A program made the position numbers and the translations under genes. The notes under the pieces were generated by a model, which saw only the letters and a program-made list of their open reading frames with translations, was not told the DNA's origin and ran no database searches. From NCBI GenBank assembly GCA_003225455.1, contig QIAB01000034.1:24104-63957 (forward strand): 39,854 nt of DNA, written 5' to 3'. Of the stretch, positions 8,395-16,115 are shown one piece after another; within the stretch, counting starts at the first letter, position 1; every line of letters begins with the position of its first letter. The stretch comes from Acidobacteriota bacterium. Its GTDB lineage: Bacteria; Acidobacteriota; Terriglobia; Terriglobales; Acidobacteriaceae.

Positions 8395-8988
8395 TCAGAG
8401 CTCGGCTTGAGCCTTGTTCCAATCGTCCGGTGTATTGACGTTGCGGAAAATCCCCTCGCCGAATCCCGCGTTACGTATCTCCTGTTCGTCAATCACTCGC
8501 GTCTCAACTTCGGCAAACAGCGCATCAATTTTATTCTTGCCGGCTCGCAAGGACCGCTCTGAAATTGGCAAGAACGCGCTTCGATAAACTGCGCAGAGAG
8601 GCTGCAAACCTCCGGCTGCCCGCGGGACGGTGACTACTGCGCTGGTCTCGCGAGCGCGAGAAATTAAGTATTGCAGAAACTCGGGCCGGAGAAATGGCAG
8701 GTCCACAGCCACAATCAAGTTCAGCTCGGTCGCGGTGCTCGCCAGAGCGGCCTGGATCCCTCCGAGCGGTCCATGATCATGATAGATATCTTCCACAACC
8801 TGGCCGAAGCGAGAGAATTTTTGTGGATCACCCACTATCTTCGCGGGCGACCCAAGCGAAGCAGCAAGCTCGAGGGTTCGCGTCAGCAGCGTTCGGCCCT
8901 CAAGCTCGAGGAATGCTTTATCTGTACCCATGCGGGTGCTTTTGCCGCCTGCAAGGACGAAGATCGTAAGCCGGCAGTCTTTGTCCAT
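8395..8988 (-). CDS. mobA: MobA-like molybdenum cofactor guanylyltransferase
   Basis: Nucleotidyltransferase that attaches GMP to molybdopterin. The 197-residue protein begins with the signature LAGGKSTRMGTDKAF (12-26), then DHGPLGGIQAAL and AVDLPFL, where the aspartate binds metal, and ends with the NVNTPDDW segment typical of MobA. Length fits MobA. It is the first gene of a likely two-gene minus-strand unit with the ABC ATPase 29 bases downstream, although no functional link is obvious. A MobA-like cytidylyltransferase is the main alternative. Confidence 0.88.
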   Translation of the reverse strand: MDKDCRLTIFVLAGGKSTRMGTDKAFLELEGRTLLTRTLELAASLGSPAKIVGDPQKFSRFGQVVEDIYHDHGPLGGIQAALASTATELNLIVAVDLPFLRPEFLQYLISRARETSAVVTVPRAAGGLQPLCAVYRSAFLPISERSLRAGKNKIDALFAEVETRVIDEQEIRNAGFGEGIFRNVNTPDDWNKAQAEL

Positions 8989-9115
8989 CGGAACGCACGC
9001 TGGATTTTATCCCTTGGTGAGTGATGAAGCCAGGCGAGAGGCCGTCGGCGTCGTCCGCTACATAAAAGGAACAGAATGGCACGCAGACCATGTCCAAAAT
9101 TAGCAAGCTCGAATA

Positions 9116-11023
9116 CTAGTGGCAGATCATTCCATTCACTGAGAAGCTCGCCGGCGGTAAATTGGTTCCGCTGAGGTTTGCGGTAAAGCCCATGCCGTCG
9201 TATTTTCCTCCCGCCGGAATCGTCCCGTTGTAGCTCAAGTTGTTCACCATCACCGTGGAACTGGTTTGCGAATAGCTTCCGTTCCACAGATTTGTGATTT
9301 GCTGGTTGCCAGGGAACGTCCACTTCAGTGTCCAGCTCGTAATGTTCACAGTGCCGATGTTCTCGATGGCGATCGCCGCCTGGAAACCGGTGTTCCATTG
9401 GTTGACGATGCTATATGCCACGTGGCACGCGAGCCCACCAGAAGCCGGTTGTTGCGTGGTCGCGCTCGCCTGGGCGGATGCCGGCGACGAACCCGAGGCG
9501 TCGAGCGCTTCTACTTTGTAGTAGTAGGTTGTTGCCCCCGCTAGACCTGTGTTAGCGAAAGACGGCGCGCTCAATCCACTCGCAATTTGATTGCTGGATG
9601 ATGAAGTGAATCCGCTCGTCGTGCTGCGAAATACGTTGTAGGTGATACTGCAATTGCTCGGCGGAGTAACCGCCGCCCAGGTCAGATTGATTTGGCTGGA
9701 CGAGACGGCCAATGCTGCCAGGCCGGATGGTGCAGAGGGAACGACGGAACATGTTCCGCCATTACCGCCTCCGCCTCCTCCGCTGAGCGCCGACTGAATC
9801 GATGCCAGTTCGTTTTGCTTCAGGGAGCTGACTGGGGTTGAATCGTATTGGTTACCCAGCAGCCCGTAGCTGTCTTCCCCATTGAGTGCCCAATAGGTCC
9901 AGCTCAGGCTTGGATTATTTTGCAGGAAATTCACCAGACTCTCGAACCATTGTCCCTGCGAGCCAGGGGTAGCGCTCTGAATGTCAGACGTATTGTTGTC
10001 AGTGCCGAATTCTCCGACCATCACGGGAGCCGTGTGGTTCGCGTTGATGTAGCCCCAGAATTTATTCCAAACCGATGACAGGCTGGAGTAGCTCGTACCA
10101 CCGTTGAACCAGCTCTGCTGATAGAGCTTCGGGCCGTAGTCATGCGCCGAATAAACGAGCCGATTGGAGACGCTCAATGCGACGGGATGGTTCGCCACCC
10201 CTTCCAAATTGCCGCCCCACCAATCGCAATCGCCGTTATAGCAATCCGTGCCTTCGACAATGATCAGCAAGTTGGAGTTGGCAGAAAGTATGGCGTTGCC
10301 CGCACGTTGCGCAGCTGCCGGCCAGTTTTGCGAGCTGTTGGTCGTTGGACAACCGCCAAGCGCAGTATCTCCCGTCCAGCAGGAACCGGTGTGCGAGCCG
10401 TTTGCGATCAGGTGCGGCTCGTTGCGAAGATCGACCGCTATCACAGTCGGATTGCCGCTGGCATCCTTGTAGCTGGCGTATCGGCTCACCAGCGTGGTCC
10501 AGTCGTGAATCCAGGCGGATTCGGGATACGCGCTCGTATACCACAATCCATTGGGCTCGGCGCTGTTGCCGGCTTCCGAGCGGTGATTGTCCAGAATTAC
10601 TCGCAGACCAAGTGCGCCTGCCGCGCTGATGACTTCATCCATTACTTGCAGCGCATTTAGTCCCTTCAAATCGGTATTTATTGCGCCGCTGCTATTCGAA
10701 TACGAAATGTTGGAAGGAATGATCGGGCTCTCGACCATCTGGTTGGAATATGGAAGGCGAATAACGTTATAGCCATTGTTTTTTATGGATTTCAGAATCG
10801 TGTGGTAATCCTGCGCCCACAGGCCGTGGACGACCTGGCTCGTGGTTTCGAAGCCATACCAGTTGATACCGGCCATGCGCACTGTGTGGCCGCTCGAATC
10901 GATGATCAGATTGCCGCTGGTGTGCCAATATCCGGTGCCCTGGGCAAAGGCGCCGCTACAAGCCCCAAGAATTAAGATTGAAATCAGACGCCAGCGCTGG
11001 CTACAGGATGAACGGACAGACAT
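9116..11023 (-). CDS. Secreted GH5 endoglucanase with FN3 and CBM2 domains
   Basis: A 635-residue modular cellulase. A signal peptide (about 1-28, ending SGAFAQ) precedes a GH5 catalytic domain (about 30-410) that begins GYWHTSGN and resembles the actinobacterial E1 endoglucanase type. The acid/base is E202 in DLRNEPH and the nucleophile E338 in VGEFG. A glycine linker (415-423) leads to an FN3 module (about 429-523) and a C-terminal CBM2 (about 532-635) with conserved tryptophans and the terminal cysteine pair. It should act outside the cell on beta-1,4-glucan. It is monocistronic and about 5 kb from the cellulose synthase genes, on the same strand but separated by unrelated genes. The CBM2 architecture is common in soil cellulose degraders. 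Confidence 0.93.
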   Translation of the reverse strand: MSVRSSCSQRWRLISILILGACSGAFAQGTGYWHTSGNLIIDSSGHTVRMAGINWYGFETTSQVVHGLWAQDYHTILKSIKNNGYNVIRLPYSNQMVESPIIPSNISYSNSSGAINTDLKGLNALQVMDEVISAAGALGLRVILDNHRSEAGNSAEPNGLWYTSAYPESAWIHDWTTLVSRYASYKDASGNPTVIAVDLRNEPHLIANGSHTGSCWTGDTALGGCPTTNSSQNWPAAAQRAGNAILSANSNLLIIVEGTDCYNGDCDWWGGNLEGVANHPVALSVSNRLVYSAHDYGPKLYQQSWFNGGTSYSSLSSVWNKFWGYINANHTAPVMVGEFGTDNNTSDIQSATPGSQGQWFESLVNFLQNNPSLSWTYWALNGEDSYGLLGNQYDSTPVSSLKQNELASIQSALSGGGGGGNGGTCSVVPSAPSGLAALAVSSSQINLTWAAVTPPSNCSITYNVFRSTTSGFTSSSSNQIASGLSAPSFANTGLAGATTYYYKVEALDASGSSPASAQASATTQQPASGGLACHVAYSIVNQWNTGFQAAIAIENIGTVNITSWTLKWTFPGNQQITNLWNGSYSQTSSTVMVNNLSYNGTIPAGGKYDGMGFTANLSGTNLPPASFSVNGMICH

Positions 11024-11164
11024 CTGGATACTCCCCTTGTGAAGGAACTGATTCTGTGATTCGAAGGATTCGGCCAGGATGCGGTCTTCGTCGCAGCCGA
11101 AGCGTTTTTTCTAGATTATCGTGGGGCGGATCTTATGAACAAGTGTACTTGGTACATGGACTGT

Positions 11165-11222
11165 AGGGACAGCCCCTTCAAACTTCGGGGAACGTCCGGT
11201 CTGTCCCCAAGTTTCGTCCCCA
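11165..11222. repeat. GGGACAGACGGGACG-type palindromic element, copy C (degenerate, inverted)
   Basis: The left side AGGGACAGCCCC and the right side GAACGTCCGGTCTGTCCCC pair imperfectly. Read on the minus strand it matches the other two copies (GGGGACAGACcGGACGTT), so it is inverted relative to them. Its outer end repeats GGGGAC twice, like the stuttered end at 12899-12941. It lies before the DHFR-family gene. The remainder of 11024-11256 shows only the cellulase upstream region. Confidence 0.65.
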
Positions 11223-11256
11223 AAAAACTAGTTTTCACAAATAAAAGGAGTTGAAC

Positions 11257-11928
11257 ATGCGAAAGATTATTGGCGCTGCGTTTGTGTCGCTTGACGGTGT
11301 GATGCAGGCGCCTGGCGGAACGACCGAGGACCCGACCGGCGGGTTTAAGTACAGTGGTTGGCTGCCGCCCGTTGGCGATGGCGATGAAGCCATCGGGAAG
11401 ACGATCGGTGAGCTGTTCAATGGTTCATTCGACCTGCTGCTGGGGCGGAGGACCTACGACATCTTTGCCGCCTTCTGGCCCTATGTCGAGGGCAACGAGA
11501 AGCCGATGGGCGAGATATTCGACCGGGTGCGCAAGTATGTCGTCACGCGCGGCGAGAAGCCGCTGACTTGGCAAAACAGCGAGCGGGTCACAAGCATCGA
11601 AGCTATTGCCCGGGTCAAGCATGGCGATGGACCCGATCTGATTATCCAGGGCAGCAGTACGCTCTATCCGCAGTTGCTCGTGGCAGGCCTGATCGATCGA
11701 TTGATCCTGATGACGTCCCCGGTCGTACTTGGCAGCGGGAAGCGGCTGTTCGGCGAGCATACTCCAGGCTGCGCGCTGCGCATGGTCGACCACATGGTGT
11801 CGGCGCGAGGCAATATAGTTGCCACCTATGAACCTGCCGGCGCAGTTGAGACCGGAAGCTTCGCGAGCCCAGTGCCGAGTGAAGCGGAAATTGCGCGTCG
11901 AAAGGCAATGGCGGACGGGACTTGGTGA
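11257..11928 (+). CDS. Dihydrofolate reductase family protein (RibD C-terminal-like)
   Basis: Member of the broad RibD_C/DHFR-like family, whose proteins are NADPH-dependent reductases of mostly unknown substrate. Visible are the N-terminal SLDGVMQAPGG, LLLGRRTYDIFAAFWP near the middle, LIIQGSSTLYPQLL and PVVLGSGKRLFGE. The ATG at 11257 is chosen because a clean AAAGGAG (11244-11250) lies six bases before it; the in-frame TTG at 11251 is too close to that site. 223 residues is typical. It sits between two copies of the palindromic element (11165-11222 and 11961-12037) and has no operon partner, so it looks like part of an accessory insertion. Confidence 0.88.
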   Translation: MRKIIGAAFVSLDGVMQAPGGTTEDPTGGFKYSGWLPPVGDGDEAIGKTIGELFNGSFDLLLGRRTYDIFAAFWPYVEGNEKPMGEIFDRVRKYVVTRGEKPLTWQNSERVTSIEAIARVKHGDGPDLIIQGSSTLYPQLLVAGLIDRLILMTSPVVLGSGKRLFGEHTPGCALRMVDHMVSARGNIVATYEPAGAVETGSFASPVPSEAEIARRKAMADGTW

Positions 11929-11960
11929 GGCTCACACCGGTCACCGCGCGAGCCGGAAAG

Positions 11961-12037
11961 AACTGGGGACAGACGGGACGTTTCGCTAATTTCCATTCGT
12001 CGAAAGATTGCTGAGCGTTCCGTCTGTCCGCATTTCC
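11961..12037. repeat. GGGACAGACGGGACG-type palindromic element, copy A
   Basis: The left arm GGGGACAGACGGGACGTT (11965-11982) and the right arm GAGCGTTCCGTCTGTCC (12013-12029) pair through GGACAGACGG/CCGTCTGTCC. The centre (TTCGTCGAAA) has its own small stem. Copy B at 12932-13009 is clearly homologous across its whole length. The element resembles REP/BIME-type palindromes; no RAYT transposase gene is present in the window. Confidence 0.82.
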
Positions 12038-12080
12038 AATAGGATTGTCGTGTACCTTGGTCAAATAGTTGAGGAGATAA

Positions 12081-12896
12081 ATGGAACACGGACTGTGTAA
12101 GATGTGCCACAAAGAGAAAGATCTACAAAAGAGCCATCTTATTCCGAAGTCCGTGCACGAATATTGCAGTGAGGGCGGCTACAAACCAATCGGAATGTTT
12201 GGCGAGATTGTCATGGCCGGTGCACGGCAGTTGAAGCATCCTCTCCTCTGCTTTGAATGCGAGCAGATCTTGAGCGCTGGCGGCGAAGAATGGATGGCGG
12301 ACAAGCTCGCGACGTATGACAAGCAATTCCCCTTCTATGATCTCGTGATACAAGGGCATCTTGCTGATACAACCGCAGGGTCGAAGATTTATTTTGTACG
12401 GGACGTCGCAGCGATCAAGATCAAAGACTTGGTTCACTTTGCGCTTGGCATATTCTTCAGGGCTTCGGTTCATTCATGGCGCGGCGATTCGACCGAACCA
12501 CGCATCGATCTCGGACCCTACGGCGAGGCGATACGTACCTGGCTCCGCGGAGAAAGCGCCTTCCCAGAACATTGCTATCTCGTTGTCCATGTGGCGACCC
12601 CAGAGCGCGCGCATGTGGGACTTTTTCCTCCGTACCTCGCCGAGAAGAAGTCTTGGTGCGTTTATTACACGTACGTATCGGGCGTCCTCTTTATGCTAAA
12701 CGTTGGAAAGAGCACTGGTTTCGGGCCAAAGAACCTCTGCATCTGGAACAATCCTGACCGGCCGATACTTGTTTCTGGCGTTCTTCTCGACAAATTCGAG
12801 GCGATGGTCAAGGAGAAGTTGCAGTCATCGAAGCATACCCAATCCTTCCTTGCCGAAATGGAGGAGGTTGCGAAGAAGAAGCAGACTATGTCCTAA
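12081..12896 (+). CDS. Cys-rich HNH-like / zinc-binding protein of unknown function
   Basis: 271 residues. The N-terminus holds CKMC (6-9), then KSHLIPKSV and, about 45 residues later, LLCFECEQ, giving two CxxC pairs around a histidine followed by IPK. This arrangement resembles zinc-bound HNH-nuclease-like domains (C-x2-C, SHxIPK, C-x2-C). The remainder is mixed alpha/beta without a family I can name. GAGGAG lies four bases before the ATG at 12081. The gene is enclosed by copies A and B of the palindromic element in direct orientation, and the next gene belongs to a phage-linked family. A nuclease role is possible but unproven. Confidence 0.72.
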   Translation: MEHGLCKMCHKEKDLQKSHLIPKSVHEYCSEGGYKPIGMFGEIVMAGARQLKHPLLCFECEQILSAGGEEWMADKLATYDKQFPFYDLVIQGHLADTTAGSKIYFVRDVAAIKIKDLVHFALGIFFRASVHSWRGDSTEPRIDLGPYGEAIRTWLRGESAFPEHCYLVVHVATPERAHVGLFPPYLAEKKSWCVYYTYVSGVLFMLNVGKSTGFGPKNLCIWNNPDRPILVSGVLLDKFEAMVKEKLQSSKHTQSFLAEMEEVAKKKQTMS

Positions 12897-12898
12897 AG

Positions 12899-12941
12899 AA
12901 AAAACTTGGGAAAAAAACTTGGGACAAAAAAACTTGGGACA
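12899..12941 (+). repeat. Stuttered left end of palindromic element B
   Basis: Three successive copies of the element's outer end follow the HNH-like gene: A7-CTTGGG (12899-12911), A7-CTTGGGAC (12912-12926), A7-CTTGGGAC (12927-12941). Each has exactly seven A residues; the third runs on into the full element. The first copy is three residues or fewer shorter than the others, as if repeated aborted copying or slippage had occurred. Confidence 0.85.
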
Positions 12942-13009
12942 GACGGGACGTTCACCAATCTCCGTTCGGTCGAAAAACCGGGAAACGTTTCGTCTGTCCC
13001 CGGTTTCCG
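12932..13009. repeat. GGGACAGACGGGACG-type palindromic element, copy B
   Basis: Left arm TTGGGACAGACGGGACGTT and right arm AAACGTTTCGTCTGTCCCC form a long imperfect hairpin around TCGGTCGAAAAACCGG, itself a small stem. It is the same element as copy A in the same orientation, about 970 bases apart. Confidence 0.85.
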
Positions 13010-13066
13010 GTAGCATCTGACCAAGCAACATTCTGCACCGGTTTGTGTGCGATTCTATGCGGTGGA

Positions 13067-13088
13067 GTATTCTGCAATTAGCGAATAC
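13067..13088. promoter_or_regulatory. Short inverted repeat before the Gp37/Gp68-family gene
   Basis: GTATTC (13067-13072) and GAATAC (13083-13088) form a 6-bp inverted repeat with a 10-base spacer directly before the AAGG ribosome binding site (13089-13092) and the ATG at 13097. It could be an operator or hide the binding site in the mRNA. The short stem makes this weak. Confidence 0.25.
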
Positions 13089-13096
13089 AAGGCGAA

Positions 13097-13846
13097 ATGT
13101 CGGACAAATCAAAAATCGAGTGGACCGATGCCACATGGAATCCTGTGCGAGGTTGCACCAAAATCAGTCCGGGGTGCAAGCATTGCTATGCGGAAGTTTT
13201 CGCAGAGAGATTCCGGGGCGTGCCAGGACACCCATACGAACAGGGATTCGACTTGCGTCTCGTGCCCGAGAAGCTAGAAGAACCATTGAAGTGGAAAACA
13301 CCCCGTTTGATTTTTGTGAATTCGATGAGTGATCTTTTCCAAGTCGGTGTGCCGGATGAGTATATCGCGAAGGTTGCAGCCGTTATGCACACCGCGAAGT
13401 GGCACACGTTCCAAGTTCTTACCAAACGGGCAGAGCGAATGCGCATTCTCCTCAACACCAAGCTGCAATTCGCAGCGCACGCCTCGCACATTTGGTGGGG
13501 CGTGAGCGTTGAAGATCAAAAATATGGAGTGCCGCGCATTGATGAATTGCGCAACGCAAACGTCGCTATGCGGTTCCTCTCTGTGGAGCCGCTTCTGGAG
13601 GATGTCGGGCTCCTTAACTTGTCAGGTATCCATTGGGTCATCGTCGGCGGAGAGAGCGGGCCGGGCGCAAGACCTATGCGCAAAGAATGGGTGCTTTCCA
13701 TCAAGAAGCAATGCCGGGAAAAGGGTGTGCCGTTCTTTTTCAAGCAATGGGGTGGCGTGCGCAAAGCAAAGAACGGGCGCGAATTGAACGGGCGCACGTA
13801 CGATCAAATGCCGCGCTTGTCGCTCGCTGTACAGTTGGGCACCTAA
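13097..13846 (+). CDS. Phage Gp37/Gp68 (DUF5131) family three-Cys-motif protein
   Basis: 249 residues. The N-terminal signature KIEWTDATWNPVRGC with C20, then C27 and C30 (SPGCKHCYAE), is the three-cysteine motif of this family. The spacing is Cx6Cx2C, related to but not the same as the CxxxCxxC of radical SAM enzymes. Further conserved parts are FVNSMSDLF, FQVLTKRAERM, WWGVSVEDQ, FLSVEPLLED and WVIVGGESGPGARPM, which recall a TIM-barrel Fe-S enzyme such as photoproduct-lyase-like proteins. The reaction is unknown. The stop overlaps that of tcmP on the other strand by CTAA (13843-13846). Pairing with TcmP is a known genomic association of the family and occurs in phages and bacterial islands. 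Confidence 0.93.
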   Translation: MSDKSKIEWTDATWNPVRGCTKISPGCKHCYAEVFAERFRGVPGHPYEQGFDLRLVPEKLEEPLKWKTPRLIFVNSMSDLFQVGVPDEYIAKVAAVMHTAKWHTFQVLTKRAERMRILLNTKLQFAAHASHIWWGVSVEDQKYGVPRIDELRNANVAMRFLSVEPLLEDVGLLNLSGIHWVIVGGESGPGARPMRKEWVLSIKKQCREKGVPFFFKQWGGVRKAKNGRELNGRTYDQMPRLSLAVQLGT

Positions 13847-14934
13847 CGAAACTTTAATTGCGTTCCCTCTGGATAGGTGCCCGATCTGCGATTTGGTTTC
13901 GGATTCGTGACGCTGACCAACACGTCTTTCTCCATCTCGGCTACCACGTGCCTCACGTGTGAGCGTAGAAAACCCACATACTCGATCACCCAATCGCACA
14001 AAACCTCAAACTCGATTTGCACACGCCCGAATTTTTGAATGAGAATTTGGCGCAACAAGTCATAATCAGGTGCCTCTTCAAAGAGCGGAATCTGCTTCTT
14101 GGACTCAGTGAAGTCTGAAAACTGAAATTCGCCGCTTGGAGCAGCTTTCCACATAGTTTCCAGCATGGCCTCTGTGCCTTTCAGACTGTTCGTGCCAAAA
14201 AAGAGGAAATAATCGGGAGCATTGTTTTTGTTCAGCATCAAGAAGGCATGCACATACCGAGCAACCGTCTTTAGCTGATCGCGGTACAAATCGTGAATCG
14301 CATAGAACCGGCTGATGGGCGCGGTGATATTCAGAATATTGCGCCACTCAGGAGTGCCGAACAGTTCATCGAAATGTGCTGCGAACTCTGGGTTAGAGAG
14401 GAACCTATTGATTTCTCCATACATGAAGTTAACTAAAACTTCAGACTTAGGGTATCTCAATAGGCGAGCAATCGTTGTGAAAGGCGTTTGCGAAAATCCA
14501 AACGGATCAACAAACGCCAATGTTGGACCTCGGCGCTCCTCTTGCTCGTCTAGTTGCGCGAAAATCTCTGCGAGTTGGCCATTGAATTTGCCGAGGATTG
14601 GTCGGAACTTGATATTGCTCGGCAAAGTGGGCTTAGTACGGTCCAACACTCCCACCAGGTGTGTATAACGATCCTCATGGCTCTCGACGAATAGACACAC
14701 CAACTCACACGAGGGTCTCAGCACATGGTCACGAGCGGCCTTGAGTATTACGAGCGGAGAGCCATCTTCGCCTTTGCTGTACTCTCCTGGCCCGGCAAAA
14801 GCATCCACATAGAGTAGGCGCGAGTTATAGCGCCCCAAGATTGGCAACCAAGCTTGAAAGTATCTCCGCAAAATCTCGTGTTTCTTCGCCGTATGCGGTT
14901 CGATGTCCCATACCGTCTTGGTAACTCTGCCCAT
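13843..14934 (-). CDS. tcmP: Three-Cys-motif partner protein TcmP
   Basis: 363 residues. The N-terminus has the usual W-x-x-x-P-HT-x-KH-x-IL-x-x-Y pattern (WDIEPHTAKKHEILRRY), then YVDAFAGPGEY (D44 to G50) and FVDPFGFSQTP with D143-P144-F145-G146. These look like the ligand loop and DPxG motif of a Rossmann methyltransferase-like fold, although the biochemical role is unknown. The protein is cytoplasmic. It is defined as the partner of the Gp37/Gp68 three-Cys-motif proteins, and here the two genes converge and share their stop region, so they are not one transcript. AGAGG lies 11 bases before the ATG. Confidence 0.92.
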   Translation of the reverse strand: MGRVTKTVWDIEPHTAKKHEILRRYFQAWLPILGRYNSRLLYVDAFAGPGEYSKGEDGSPLVILKAARDHVLRPSCELVCLFVESHEDRYTHLVGVLDRTKPTLPSNIKFRPILGKFNGQLAEIFAQLDEQEERRGPTLAFVDPFGFSQTPFTTIARLLRYPKSEVLVNFMYGEINRFLSNPEFAAHFDELFGTPEWRNILNITAPISRFYAIHDLYRDQLKTVARYVHAFLMLNKNNAPDYFLFFGTNSLKGTEAMLETMWKAAPSGEFQFSDFTESKKQIPLFEEAPDYDLLRQILIQKFGRVQIEFEVLCDWVIEYVGFLRSHVRHVVAEMEKDVLVSVTNPKPNRRSGTYPEGTQLKFR

Positions 14935-15131
14935 GGCTTACTAACCTCTGCTCACCGTCTTATCATGCACCACGCATGAAGAAAAAGCGAAATTGCAGCA
15001 CAAATTGTGCATAGCCTGTGGGTTGGAGCCGAAACCTGTGGAGGGCTGTGCACAATTCTCGGTGCATCGCCCGGTGTGGTGCGGACGGCGGGCTTTACGC
15101 TCTTGCGATTTCAGCCAAGGCGAACTATTTT

Positions 15132-15402
15132 TTATTTCAATTCCTCGAGCCGCCTCGCGAGGAAACGGCGCTCCGGCTCCTGCTGAACCTTGCCAGTCAA
15201 AATCAGGGCGAGCGCCTTCTCATACGAAGCACAGGCCTCCGGAAGCCGTCCAGCCTGCGACACAAATCCCCACGGGCAGAGTGCGCGAGGTGACAATTGG
15301 CGAGTTCGTCGTTTTTGCGCGCCAGCAAGCCATCGATGAGACGAAGACCCTCCGGACATTCGCAATGGCGACGGCAACTGCGCGGTTGAATACAAATCAG
15401 CC
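15132..15402 (-). pseudogene. Decayed C-terminal remnant of an ECF sigma factor (TPR-tailed type)
   Basis: Three minus-strand frames together give the conserved tail of sigma factors with a TPR-like C-terminal domain. From the upstream side these are FNRAVAVAIAN, then ECPEGLRLIDGLLARKNDELA with HLAHSARGDLCRRL, then PEACASYEKALAL and ERRFLARRLEELK before the stop at 15132. At least two frameshifts separate them, and sigma regions 2 and 4 are absent. Such sigma genes (ECF42 type) often sit next to small YCII or DHFR-like enzymes, and a DHFR-family gene lies directly upstream here. In the surrounding 14935-15479 I see nothing else; 14935-15131 holds no recognisable feature. Confidence 0.7.
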
Positions 15403-15478
15403 GGTCCGACTCGGGCTAACCCATTCGACTCCTTCCGGCTCCGCCGTCAGTCGCTCAGGGCAGGCTCCAAACCCGATG

Positions 15479-16028
<550 letters not shown>

Positions 16029-16115
16029 TACGTAGGCAGGAATAATCGTTTTGGCCATTCCATCGCCCGGCAGTATACGCCCAACCGTGCCGATAATTCC
16101 TGCGACGACAAACGC

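Noticed and set aside
13097-14934. Prophage around the Gp37/Gp68-family gene
   Set aside because: No capsid, tail, integrase or lysis genes nearby; the family name alone does not show a prophage.
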